DNA of 64,000 nt. Origin: Misgurnus anguillicaudatus (lineage: Eukaryota > Chordata > Actinopteri > Cypriniformes > Cobitidae). Every line of letters begins with the position of its first letter. The stretch's first letter is position 1. The notes beneath the pieces were generated by a model. The model saw only the letters and a list, made by a program, of their open reading frames with translations. It was not told where the DNA came from and searched no databases. Of this stretch, positions 45,745 to 57,187 are shown in pieces. The stretch covers positions 3,893,501 through 3,957,500 of the forward strand of contig NC_073346.2 of NCBI RefSeq assembly GCF_027580225.2. The letters run 5' to 3'. A program made the translations under genes and the position numbers.

Positions 45745-47895
45745 CAATATAGTGAGTGTTCAACTAGCAGACGCAGTGTGGTGACAGTGTTCAACTAGCA
45801 GACGCAGTGTGGTGACAGTGTTCAACTAGCAGACGCAGTGTGGTGACAGTGTTCAACTAGCAGACGCAGTGTGGTGACAGTGTTCAACTAGCAGACGCAG
45901 TGTGGTGACAGTGTTCAACTAGCAGACGCAGTGTGGTGACAGTGTTCAACTAGCAGACGCAGTGTGGTGACAGTGTTCAACTAGCAGACGCAGTGTGGTG
46001 ACAGTGTTCAACTAGCAGACGCAGTGTGGTGACAGTGTTCAACTAGCAGACGCAGTGTGGTGACAGTGTTCAACTAGCAGACGCAGTGTGGTGACAGTGT
46101 TCAACTAGCAGACGCAGTGTGGTGACAGTGTTCAACTAGCAGACACAGTGTGGTGACAGTCTTTAACTAGCAAGACAGTGCAGTGAAAGTGTTTAATTTG
46201 CAGTCACAGTGTGGTGACAGTGTTCAACTAGCAGACGCAGTGTGGTGACAGTGTTCAACTAGCAGACGCAGTGTGGTGACAGTGTTCAACTAGCATACGC
46301 AGTGTGGGTACAGTGTTCAACTAGCAGACGCAGTGTGGTGACAGTGTTCAACTAGAAGACGCAGTGTGGTGACAGTGTTCAACTAGCAGACGCAGTGTGG
46401 TGACAGTGTTCAACTAGCAGACGCAGTGTGGTGACAGTGTTCAACTAGCAGACGCAGTGTGGTGACAGTGTTCAACTAGCAGACGCAGTGTGGTGACAGT
46501 GTTCAACTAGCAGACGCAGTGTGGTGACAGTCTTTAACTAGCAAGACAGTGCAGTGAAAGTGTTTAATTAGCAGTCACAGTGTGGTGACAGTGTTCAACT
46601 AGCAGACACAGTGTGGTGACAGTGTTTAACTAGCAAGACACAGTGCAGTGAAAGTGTTTAATTAGCAGACACAGTGTGGTGACAGTGTTTAACTAGAAGT
46701 CACAGTTAGTGACAGTGTTTTATTAGCAGTCACAATGTGGTGACAGTGTTAAACTAGCAGACACAGTATGGTGACAGTGTTTAACTAGCAGACACAGTAT
46801 GCCATACTGAAAAATCCAGCTAAGACCAGCATAAGCTGGTGAGCTGGTTTTAGCTGGTCTCCAGTTTGGTTTTAGCTGGTTTTGCTGGTGTAGCAAGCTG
46901 GTCTAGCTGTGTTTTGGTCACTTTTTAAGCTGGTCTAGCTGGACTTAGCTCGTCAGGCTGGAAGACCAGCTGGCCCACCAGCATGACCAGCTTTGTCAGG
47001 CTGGGAGGACCAGTGTAAACCACCTTAAACCAGGCAAAACCAGCTAATGCTGGTCTTAGCTGGATTTTTCAGTAGGGTGGTGACAGTGTTTAACTAGTAG
47101 TCACAGTTAGTTACAATCTTTTCCTAGTAGTCACTGTGCGGGACAGTGTTTAACTAGCAGACACAGTATGGTGACAGTGTTTAACTAGAAGTCACAGTTA
47201 GTGACAGTGTTTTATTAGCAGTCACAGACTAGTGTGGTGACAATGTTAAACTAGCAGACACAGTATGGTGACAGTGTTTAACTAGAAGTCAAAGTATGGT
47301 GACAGTGTTTAACTAGAGGTCATAGTTAATGACAGTGTTTTATTAGCAGTCACAGTGCGGTGACAGTGTTTAACTAGAAGACATATTGCAGTCAAAGTGT
47401 TTTACTAGCAGTCACAGTTAGTGAAAGTGTTTAACTAGCAGTCACAGTGCGGTGACAGTGTTTAACTAGCAGACACAGTTAGTTACAATCTTTTCCTGGT
47501 AGTCACTGTGCGGGACAGTGTTTAACTAGAAGTCACAGTATGGTGACAGTGTTTAACTACAAGTCACAGTATAGTGACAGTGTTTAACTAGAAGTCATAG
47601 TTAATGACAGTGTTTTATTAGCAGTCACAGTGCGGTGAGATTGTTTAACTAGCAGACATATTGCAGTTAAAGTGTTTTACTAGCAGTCACAGTAAGTGGC
47701 AGTGTTTAATTAGCAGTCACAGTGTGGTGACAGAGTTTAACTAGCAGACATATTGCAGTCAAAGTGTTTTACTCACAGTCACAGTTAGTGACAGTGTTTA
47801 ATTAGCAGTCACAGTGTGATGACAGTGTTTAACTATCAGACACAGTACGGTGACGGTGTTCAACTATCAGACACAGTAAGGTGACAGTGTTTAAC
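45745..47895. repeat. 31-bp minisatellite array, diverging rightwards
   Basis: Units such as GTGTTCAACTAGCAGACGCA plus GTGTGGTGACA are nearly identical from 45,760 to 46,530, then diverge. A MITE interrupts at 46,807 and a Tc1/mariner element at 47,898; array-like sequence resumes at 49,410-49,580. Confidence 0.95.
46807..47072. mobile_element. CTGAAAAATCCAGC MITE, copy 1
   Basis: Ends CTGAAAAATCCAGCTAAGAC and complement, TA on both sides. The interior is built of AGCTGGT words in both orientations. It inserted into the 31-bp array. Confidence 0.9.
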
Positions 47896-48242
47896 TACAC
47901 AGTGTGCAGAATTATTAGGCAAGTTGCATTTTTGAGGACCACATTCTGCCACTGCACAACTACAGTGCTCTTGGTCAATTCAAAATGTTAACAAACTCTC
48001 AAACCTGAACATTTAAGTAGTAAAAGTGAAATTTTGGCTTTCTTAAGAGAATATTTCTATGTACATGATTATTAGACAACTATTAGTGTGCAGAATTACC
48101 AGGCAACCAAATGAAAAACAAAGATTCCACCATCCCACTTGTCTTTTTCTTTCACCTGTTAAAGCGAGAACCACAAACAAACTCTACATTTACAAATAAA
48201 AATGCAATAAAAAAATGTAAAATAAAAAAATACATAAACTCA

Positions 48243-48566
48243 GTGATCAATATAGCCACCCTTCTTTTCGATAACAGTCACAAGCCTTCCATTCACGGAT
48301 TCAGTCAGTTTCTTGATCTGGTCTGAACCAACATTTTGTGCAGACGCAACCACAGCCTCCCAGACACTGTTCAGAGAGGGGAGAAGGGGTCCAAAAGTCT
48401 CAATAGGGTTTAGGTCAGGTAAAGAAGGGGGGCATGGCATTAGTATTTCATCTTTAAGGCCTTTACTGGCCAGCCATGCAGTTGAGTACTTTGATGTATG
48501 TGATGGAGCGTTGTCTTGCATAAAAAAGATGCAAACTTGAGAGATGCAGACTTTTTCCTGTACCAC
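48243..48566 (-). pseudogene. Tc1/mariner transposase C-terminal half (left arm)
   Basis: It reads 'QDNAPSHTSKYSTAWLASKG' and 'LPDLNPIE', then 'GRLVTVIEKKGGYI'. From the Asp of DNAPSH to the Glu of DLNPIE there are 37 intervening residues, unlike the 34 of classic Tc1. The N-terminal half is missing. Confidence 0.85.
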
Positions 48567-48693
48567 TGCTTGAAGAAAGTGTCTTCTAAAAATTGTCAGT
48601 AAGTCTGAGAGTTTTTTTTAATTTCCATTTTCAACCCAAAAAGGTCCAACTAACTCATGTTTAATAATACCTGTCTGTGCCTGCCTGCCTGTA

Positions 48694-49077
48694 TTGTATA
48701 AGACACTTTCTTCAAGCAGTGGTACAGGAAAAGGTTTGCATCTTTCAAGAAGACTGATTATTTTGCAAGACAACGCTCCATCACATGCATCAAAGTACTC
48801 CACTAAATGGCTGGGCAGTAAAGGCCTTAAAGGTGAAAAACTAATGCCATGGCCCCCTTCTTCACCTGACTTAAACCCTAATGAGAACCTTTGAGGCCTT
48901 CTTAAGCAGGACATTTACAGTGAAGGTAAACCGTACACCTCTCTGAACAGTGTCTGGGGGGCTGTGGTTGCGTCTGCACAAAATTTTGGTTCAGACCAGA
49001 TCAAGAAACTGACTGAATCCGTGAATGGAAGGCTTGTGACTGTTATCGAAAAGAAGGGTGGCTATATTGGTTACTGA
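48694..49077 (+). pseudogene. Tc1/mariner transposase C-terminal half (right arm)
   Basis: The mirror of the left arm: 'QDNAPSHASKYSTKWLGSKG', 'SPDLNPNE', then after a stop and frame change 'GRLVTVIEKKGGYI'. It shows the same 37-residue spacing. Confidence 0.85.
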
Positions 49078-49579
49078 GTTTATATATTTTTTATTTTATT
49101 TTTTTTATTACATGTTTATTTGTAAATGTAGAGTTTGTTTATTATTCTCACTTTAACAGGTGAAAAAAACCAAGTGAGATGGTAAAATCTTTGTTTTTCA
49201 TTTAGTTGCCTAATAATTCTGCACACCAGCCGTATAATGATGTACATAGAAATATTCTCTTAAGAAATCCAAAATTTCACTTTTACTACTTAAATGTTCA
49301 GGTTTGAGGGTTTGTTAAGATTTTGAATTGACCAAGAGCACTGTAGTTGTACAATAACAAAAGTAATCCTCAAACATACAACTTGCCTAATAGTTCTGCA
49401 CACAGTGTAGAAGTCAGAGTTAGTCACAGTAACCTTAACCTTGTAATCTTGTCACACAATAACCTTGTAGTGACAGTGCAGTGAGAGTGTTTATGTAGCA
49501 GCACAGTGCGGTGACAGTGTTTAACTATCAGACATAGTATGGTGACAGAATTGAATGGCAATCACAGTGCAGTGAAATT

Positions 49580-51060
49580 AGTCAGTTTATGATATTTTGT
49601 TTTACGTGGTATTGCTAATGAATAGCCAAACTCTTGAAAATGAACTATAGCAGCAGTGTTTATCTGGGTAGGACCTAAACTGTGCAGGACAGTGGTTCTC
49701 CAAAAGCAGAGTTCCCATTACCTTGGTCATTATCTTTCCAGGATACAAACAAACACTTCACTGGCAAATACCTTCTTTGTTCTATCATCTGCTGGACAGT
49801 TGAGCAAAACCTCTGTTTTTCATCTTAGAAGTTACCTGTGAAAAGTGAAGCAAGCTTTAATGATGAACAACATATTCTTTTTTCTTGTGTAATTGATAAT
49901 ACTTGTGCAATAAGTTATTTCACAGAGCAGATGTTTACATTTAGGCTTAGTCCAAGACCAAAGTTTAAATACACATGATTCTTAGTACTCTGTGATGTTA
50001 CCTAGATCAGTGGTTCTTAAACTGATGTATGGTGAATTTGCCTTTCCAGCAACTTCTATATATTTGACATCTTGCCAACAGTGACAGTAAAATGTTTAAA
50101 ATCATTTTTTCATACTAAAAACTGAGGCTCCCACACATTAAAAAAGATTTAAAAATGCACTGATGATCAAAAAGGCAAAGCCATAGGTGAAGGTTGAAAT
50201 GATAATTATAATTGGTGTCAATTTTTTTTTGTCTGAAAAAAACATGTAGTTTCTAAAGACCACAACTAAGCTATAACTAAACAACCAAATGAATAAAAAC
50301 TCTAAACAAAATAACTTTACACTGTTCACCCTGTCCAATATTTGACATACACCTGACTTTGAAAGTATGGTGCTATTCTTGATCTTTAAATTGATGTAAA
50401 AATGAAATCCCAGGACACTTAAAACAACCAAGAGAGATTAACTTTGCTACCTCTTCTATCACTGATATGAAAGTGCGAGACAAGCGGTTATTTTAATTCA
50501 GTCAAGTTTGAAATCGCTTTTATCCAGTCATGACGGTTCACACCACAAATGAAAACACAGGGTTTAGGGATGCACAGTGTGAAACGTCAGCTTATGAATA
50601 CCCAGGGTTATCTCATAACCTCTGGTTAAGTATGAACAATGTGGACCGTGAAACAGATAACCCAGGATTCTGTTAAACCTGGGTTTAGAATAACACGGGG
50701 TTAACTTTTTCCAGTTTGAAAAGCCCTATTGTGTCAGAAGCTGATGCTATGAGAGCTCCTCCCACTTCCATTTTCTCTGAAGCTGGCGTGCAGACTGTCT
50801 TTCTATGTCCACACACAGGCTTAGATGGAATAGCACTGCAACCTGAGAACGTGTGCTGGGCTAAATAGATCCCAGCATAAAGCACACAGTGTACAGTGCT
50901 CTCTCATTAGGCATGTGTTCATTGCACATTCGCAATGTCTTGACTCAGTATTGTGCACTGCAATGATAATGTGAAAGGACCGTGGCAGATGGGGTGGTCT
51001 GCGTCGAATAGAAGCGGTAGGCCGCTCTGAGTACTAGGATATAAGAATACCCGAAGCGGT
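49580..51060. other. intron sequence, no gene recognised
   Basis: No convincing frame. Around 50,570-50,720 words such as AACCCAGGATTCTGTTAAAC repeat in both orientations, suggesting a diverged MITE. Confidence 0.4.
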
Positions 51061-51064
51061 AACG

Positions 51065-51455
51065 CAGAGTTCAGACTGCATGATTTTCAAACTAGTCGGG
51101 TCACAGATGTTTTCACTTTGCGCGACTATCTGGGGTAGCGTGACCTGGGGAACTTCCAGCTGTCCTGTATGTTGCTCTCTCATTGGCTGTAGGTCATTGG
51201 CGATGTTTTTTCAGTCAAAACACATTTCACATGGCATGATTTTGAATCGCCGACAGGTCCAGATATTTAGCATGCCAAATATCTCACAGGTGTCTGCGAT
51301 TCTCTCAGATCACGTCTTTGATAATTTACACTGTGTCATTGTCACTCGCGTGCACGAGCATCGATTTGCATGTGATTTCACGCATTTTGTCTGCAATTTC
51401 TCAAAACCTGTCGGCGAGTCAAGATCAGGGCTAAAATCGTGCAGTCTGAACTCTG
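51065..51455. mobile_element. MITE with CAGAGTTCAGACTGC ends
   Basis: Perfect 15-bp inverted ends at 51,065-51,079 and 51,441-51,455 enclose about 390 bp. No clear target duplication. Confidence 0.7.
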
Positions 51456-52408
51456 AACTCGGCATACGTTTAAGGGGTAAACACTGCCGGGTAAGCACTT
51501 TTTCGGTTGTGTAGATTTAGTAGTTTGCTTTTAATATTGAAACATACAAATTCAGACCCTTTGCGCTGTTTCTATCTCATGTTAAAGCAGTAAAGTTAAC
51601 CGATGTTAATTCAGGTTTTTGCTCTTTGCTGATCCAGACATTTTTTGTCATGGTTTGACTCTGTTTACAGAGGAGACATGAACTCGCTGATGATGTACAG
51701 TATGATGTCTGCGTGAACGCAGTGGCATGCAAAACACGTTCACAAAAGAGGAGCAAAAATTACATGCGTCCAATTATTGCATTCGGTCCGAGTTCAATGA
51801 TTTGTTGAATGTTTTGGTCCTACACCTTTCACAGATAACATATTTATAAAATAGATTCAAACACTTTAACATAGTGATTGCTATCAGGATGTGAGGAGAC
51901 TTTTAACCAGCATAACTAAAAAAAATTCTAGATCAAATCAGATACCCTGCTTTTAACACTGAAACACTTGTTACAGCTCGCTACGCGCACAAAGGGTGGC
52001 AGTTACATATGTTTGTTTTCGGGGAATCTGCTGTTTTTTACAGGCCTGTGAGGTTAAACTTGGCTGAACTTATGGGGACGTTGGTATGCTGTGTACGAGA
52101 GGATGCCGTGCGCTGAACATGACAGGCCCCAAAGAAACTGGGGCTGTTCATGTCTGAGCAGTGAACGAATTGAATTATGTTACCAGGCAGACGCCAGGAT
52201 GGGGGTCTTTTCATGTATGGGGAGCGGCTGAATTAAGCTGTGATCTTACAAAACCGAAACCTATGGAGGCATTACTTCATTGTGTGGATCTGTCTATGAA
52301 TTGTGCACACTGTGGCGGGTTGGTGGGAAAGGGAGGCTTATACACGTGGCTCTCTCTGCAGTGTGTTGTGGTCACAATCAAGAACAGGGCTGAGAGCTGT
52401 GCGCTGTG
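51456..52408. other. intron sequence, no gene recognised
   Basis: No RNA gene or protein family was recognised. Confidence 0.4.
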
Positions 52409-53363
52409 TTAACCCTTGTGTGGTGTTCGGGTCTGTGGGACCCGTTTTTAATGTTTACTGAAAGAAAAATTATGCAATGAATTGTTGTTTCAACCTCAGA
52501 TTCACTGGCCTTGGCTCATTTTCTATGAAGAACATAAAAATAAACAAATTCATAATTACTGTACACTGTGTACCCCCCCTACACATTTATATTACATATG
52601 TGGTGTTCGGGTCCACTGGACCCGGGGGTTAATAAAAGTGTAAAAAATGAATGTTCTATGTAACTTCACTTTGTTTTTCTTCTATCTGGGACTCCTGTGA
52701 GTGCATGAGGGTGTTTGTATATATGTCTGTACATATCGTCCCCTTGGAATTATAAGGTTCTATCTAACATTTTTGTCAAAATTGAGTTATTCACATATTC
52801 TTACTCTGTGACAACTTATTTACATTATGTGATGTTTTATTTTAAGTTTTGTACATTTTGGGACGTTTTATTAAAAAAACAAAAAGGTTCTATCTACAAA
52901 ATCGAACTCTAAGTTGGCTCTATAAGGTTCTATCTGCGTGAGCTAATCAGCACTTCGAATGCACAGAAGGGGACCAATCAGGATCAACTTTATGTGGTGG
53001 TTTCTCAGACAGGGATTAGCTTAAGCCAGAACTAGAACTTAGTTTCATTAGAAAATATTTACCAAACATGCCTTACTAAAAGTATTACTTGTGTGCATTT
53101 TGAGGCTAAACAAAGGGCACTGATGTATTTTAAGATATGTCACTGCAAGTTGTTTTCAGTTTGGACAGCTCTTACATTTATTTTATTCTAGGACTAGTCT
53201 AATCCCTGTCCGGGAAACTGTTCCTATATGTGGTGTTGCCGGCTTTGTCCTTGACGACAGGAAAAATCACAGACACACAATATCTGTGAGGATTATGGCA
53301 CGCAACGCAAAGTTTTTAAGAAACCTTAAGATCAACAGCCGAATTTTAGGCAAGTTCACCCTA

Positions 53364-53890
53364 CTGTAAAATCCAGCTTAAGCTGGTCAGATGGTTTTAG
53401 CTGGTCTCCCAGCTTGGTTTTTGCTGGTATTGCTGGTATAGCAAGCTGGTCTAGCTGTGTTTTGGTCAGTTTTTAAGCTGGACTAGCTGTGTTTTGTCCA
53501 CTTTTTAAGCTGGTCTAGCTGTGTTTTGGTCACTTTTTAAGCGGGTCTAGCTGTGTTTTGGTCACTTTTTAAGCTGGTCTAGCTGTGTTTTGGTCACTTT
53601 TTAAGCGGGTCTAGCTGTGTTTTGGTAACTTTTTAAGCTGGTCTAGCTGTGTTTTGGTCACTTTTTAAGTTGGTCTAGCTGTGTTTTGGTCACTTTTTAA
53701 GCTGGTCTAGCTGTGTTTTGGTCACTTTTTAAGTTGGTCTAGCTGGACTTATCTGGTCATGCTGGAAGACCAGCTGACCCAGCAGCTTGACCAGCTTTGC
53801 CAGGCTGGTTGGACCAGCTTACACCAGCTACTGCTACCTTAAACCAGCTAAACCCAGCTACCAGCTTATGCTGGTCTTTGGATTTTTCAG
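53364..53890. mobile_element. CTGAAAAATCCAGC MITE, copy 2, with inner 32-bp expansion
   Basis: The left end has decayed to CTGTAAAATCCAGC; the right end is intact; TA on both sides. About nine 32-bp units of GTCTAGCTGTGTTTTGGTCA type (53,444-53,740) double its size relative to copies 1 and 3. Confidence 0.9.
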
Positions 53891-54170
53891 TAGGGGCAGT
53901 CTTTTTTTAGGTCTTGCTGAGTAGATTGTTTTCATAGTTAGACACCACACAAGCCAGCAGTGCTAGCTTCTTAGTTCCTGATATTAAGAGGCAAGCACTA
54001 AGATAAAAAATACAGAAAAAACGAACTAACCTATCCTACCCCAAAAAAGTGTGTTTACACTAAGTTATGATTGTTATGTCAAAATGTAAACATGTGAAAG
54101 ATTGTTAAAGCAGTTACCTCAGTATTAAAATGATTTCAGAATGATTGTAGCCTGTAGCTGCTCAATCCTA

Positions 54171-54401
54171 CTGAAAAATCCAGCAAAGACCAGCATAAGC
54201 TGGTAGCTGGTTTTAGCTGGTTTAAGGTGGTAGTAGCTAAGTCCAGCTAGACCAGCTTAAAAAGTGACCAAAACACAGCTAGACCAGCTTACTACACCAG
54301 CAAACCTGCTAAAACCAAGCTGGGAGACCTGCTAAAACCAAGTTTTGAGACCAGCTCAAACCAGCTCACCAGCTTATGCTGGTCTTAGCTGGATTTTTCA
54401 G
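54171..54401. mobile_element. CTGAAAAATCCAGC MITE, copy 3
   Basis: Both ends CTGAAAAATCCAGC and complement, TA flanks. It lies in inverse internal orientation to copy 2, within the piggyBac-like element. Confidence 0.9.
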
Positions 54402-55943
54402 TAGGGAATGGTATTACATGCTAAAACAAAATTGTCTATTTTGTAATGAACCCGACATATCCAGGAGGATGGTAGAGAAACTGAGGCAGAAGAGGGAAGA
54501 AGCAATGTTGTAAAAGAGCAATGTAAAATCACACTTTTAGAGATAAAAGTGCTAAAAATAAAAATATTAAATGTCATAGAAAGGATTAAAATGTTACTTT
54601 CTAACACATGTTGAAAAATTGTTACAACATTAATTTTATATTTAATGTTTAAATAATGTTTTTGCAGATAGAACCTTATAATTCTTAGCAAAAAGTGTTG
54701 TTTTAGAATTAGAAGGTTCTATCTGCATTTGACCCCTTCCAAAAATCCACATTTAGAAATTTGATAGGATTTTGATATTGTATATTTAGAATGCATTTAG
54801 GGTCCCTGTTATTTTCATGTTTGAAAGAAACTTCTTCCCCATGTAAGTTTTCCTATATGTAATGCAAAAACTTTGAAGCTCAATATCTCAAAACTGCTCA
54901 GAACGCAGATAGAACCTTATAATTCCAAGGGGACGATATGTGATGGATGCATGTCAGAGTTTTGTCATTTTGCTCTTGCTGTAATGCCGCAAGGATACAA
55001 CATGTTATATATCGTGCATGAACACTTGTCTGTACCCACTGTCCAAAACACTTTACCTTTTGTCTAACAGGAACCATTCTACATTTTACCATTATCTCCC
55101 TTACAAAAAAATCCATACTTTTACTGTAGTAAAAGAGTAGTAATCGTGGTTATTTGGTATATTGATTGCCATTTGTAAAACCATGGGTTTACCACAAAAC
55201 CTATGGTGTGTGTAACTGGTATTTATCACGTTGTGGGGACCAAATGTCCCACAAAGATGTGTGTGAGCATGAGAGTGTGTGAGAGAGAGTAAATAATAAA
55301 GAAAGTAAAATATTATCCATGTATTTTCAACATTCTAAGATGTGGCCAATAGCAACACATTGTACTGCAATGTGTGTGGACATAAGATGTACACAATATG
55401 TGTGTATAAAATGCAAGAAATGCATAAGCAACACAACTACACAGTAAAAATGTGCTTCTTATGTGTTGTGTTGGCTGGCATGAACAGGTTATGTGTTCAT
55501 TGTGGATGATGTGTTATGATACGGCATCTGTTCAGTTGGGGCCTGTGCTGTGTAGACTGACACAAATGTGTACAATTTCAAAAAGTTCAAAGAATTACAC
55601 ATCAACTGTGATGAAAAACTTTGTTTTATTTATACTTATTTAAGATAAACATGTTTTCCCCCCAATATCTGGATCAGAATAGAATTTTCTTCTTTTATTT
55701 CATATTACCACAAAAACGAATGGCACTTTAGTTCATTAATAGTCCTCTACCAGTGGTAAATGACAAATATTAACCATAAATTCTGTCTATGTTACTTGCA
55801 ATAAGGCTAAAGTAAACATCTGTAAACAATATAACATGAATTTGTATGACTGCATTGGTTTAAGATACTAATAATGCTCTGGGTCCACTAGACCCACAAA
55901 CATCGTCTAAGTAACAAAAATATGAACACCACACAAGGGTTAA

Positions 55944-56993
55944 GACGGATCGCTGCACGGGGGGCAAGGAATGAAGCGAGGAGCTATCCATGTAAATTAC
56001 CGGCATGCATGCAAGGGTCATGGGCTTTCTGTCCGTAATGCGTGCGATTCTCTCTGGTGATGATTCAGCATCACAATGTGGATATAAATAATCTATGAAT
56101 TTACCACATAGACAGGTTATATAGTAGTGGAAGGCACTTCTACACAGCGTTATGGTCGGCATCGGTCAGTACACTGGCATTGTTCAATAAAGCTTCAGAG
56201 AAAAGGAAAGTGGAAGAAGCTCCCATAGCTTCTGACGCAATATCAAGAGACCGTTCTTGAAAAGGAACAAAATTATTTGCAAGACCTGAAGGAAGAGACA
56301 ACTATGAACAACTATCACAAAACATTAAAACAGTCATTAATCATTCAGGTAACATCAAGCAGTATTAAGAAGAAGCTTCATGTACTTGATGATTTTTGTA
56401 AAATTATTGTGTTGGGGACTATATGTAAACCACTGTCATCTAAAATAACTTGTTCAAGTTAGCATTAAATGAAAAACAAACTTCAATTTTTATTATTCCT
56501 CTTATTTTTATTAAATTACCAAATATAGATGTATTGTAAACACAACTGTATGTGAGATAATGTAAAGAAAACATTTTATCACTATCCATCTATTCTAAAA
56601 ATCTTGATGGGAATAAAATGAGTACATTTATAAGAGGGATAAGGTTTAATTACTTAATACAACTATATGATGAGAAAATCAAACCTTATGAAATGAACCA
56701 TAGTTTAAGTAGTTACCCTATTTTTTAAATAAAAGTAAAACTATAGAAACCCCAGATTTACTATGGTCTTCTTTTACTATAAAAGCATGGTTTACTTTCC
56801 TCAGGGGAATGACAAATAAATGACACATTACAACAAACGTAGTTACAGTTACAGTTTTACCATGTAACCACAACCATAGTTTTGCTAGAGTAACCATAAT
56901 TTAACCATGCTATGTAAAACTGTGGTTTCACAAATGATAATCTGCCAAAAAGGACATAGTTACTAAGTTACACTTTACTCTAGTAAAACCACG
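55944..56993. other. intron sequence, no gene recognised
   Basis: Only short frames were seen. Words such as AACCATAGTTTTGCTAGAGT recur in both directions from 56,740 to 56,995, hinting at a worn repeat. Confidence 0.4.
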
Positions 56994-57187
56994 GTTCCCT
57001 TTCAATACGGTTCACTTCGCATTGCGTCAGTTAGCTGACGCTATGGGGGGGGAAACTCCTGTTTACTCCGTGACTGAAGCCTATTGGTTAACGTCTGTAC
57101 AAAGTACAGACCAATGACGTTTGAACCCGCGCGCGGGAAGTACACGTCCTTATAAAAGCGCGGTTCAAGCGTCAGGAGCTCATTAAT
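56994..57187 (+). promoter_or_regulatory. left ITR of the DIRS element, promoter-like
   Basis: It contains ATTGG at 57,083, TATAAAAG at 57,151, and two hairpins: GCGTCAG/CTGACGC (57,024-57,041) and GTCTGTA/TACAGAC (57,093-57,111). The arrangement suggests outward-to-inward transcription start. Confidence 0.6.

Larger units (their letters stand above)
47898..49407. mobile_element. foldback Tc1/mariner element, two inverted half-copies
   Basis: Ends CACAGTGTGCAGAATTATTA and complement, with TA flanks (47,896-47,897 and 49,408-49,409). The left half is a reverse complement of the right. Each half keeps a transposase C-terminal part reading outward. Confidence 0.88.
52413..55939. mobile_element. 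piggyBac-like 3.5-kb non-autonomous element
   Basis: Perfect 16-bp inverted ends CCCTTGTGTGGTGTTC, flanked by TTAA on both sides (52,409-52,412 and 55,940-55,943). Inside is a second inverted pair, TCGTCCCCTTGGAATTATAA at about 52,737 and 54,923, and two CTGAAAAATCC MITEs. No transposase frame. Confidence 0.88.

Noticed and set aside
51080..51514. 144-codon plus-strand frame
   Set aside because: Mostly within a MITE with 15-bp inverted ends; no protein similarity recognised.
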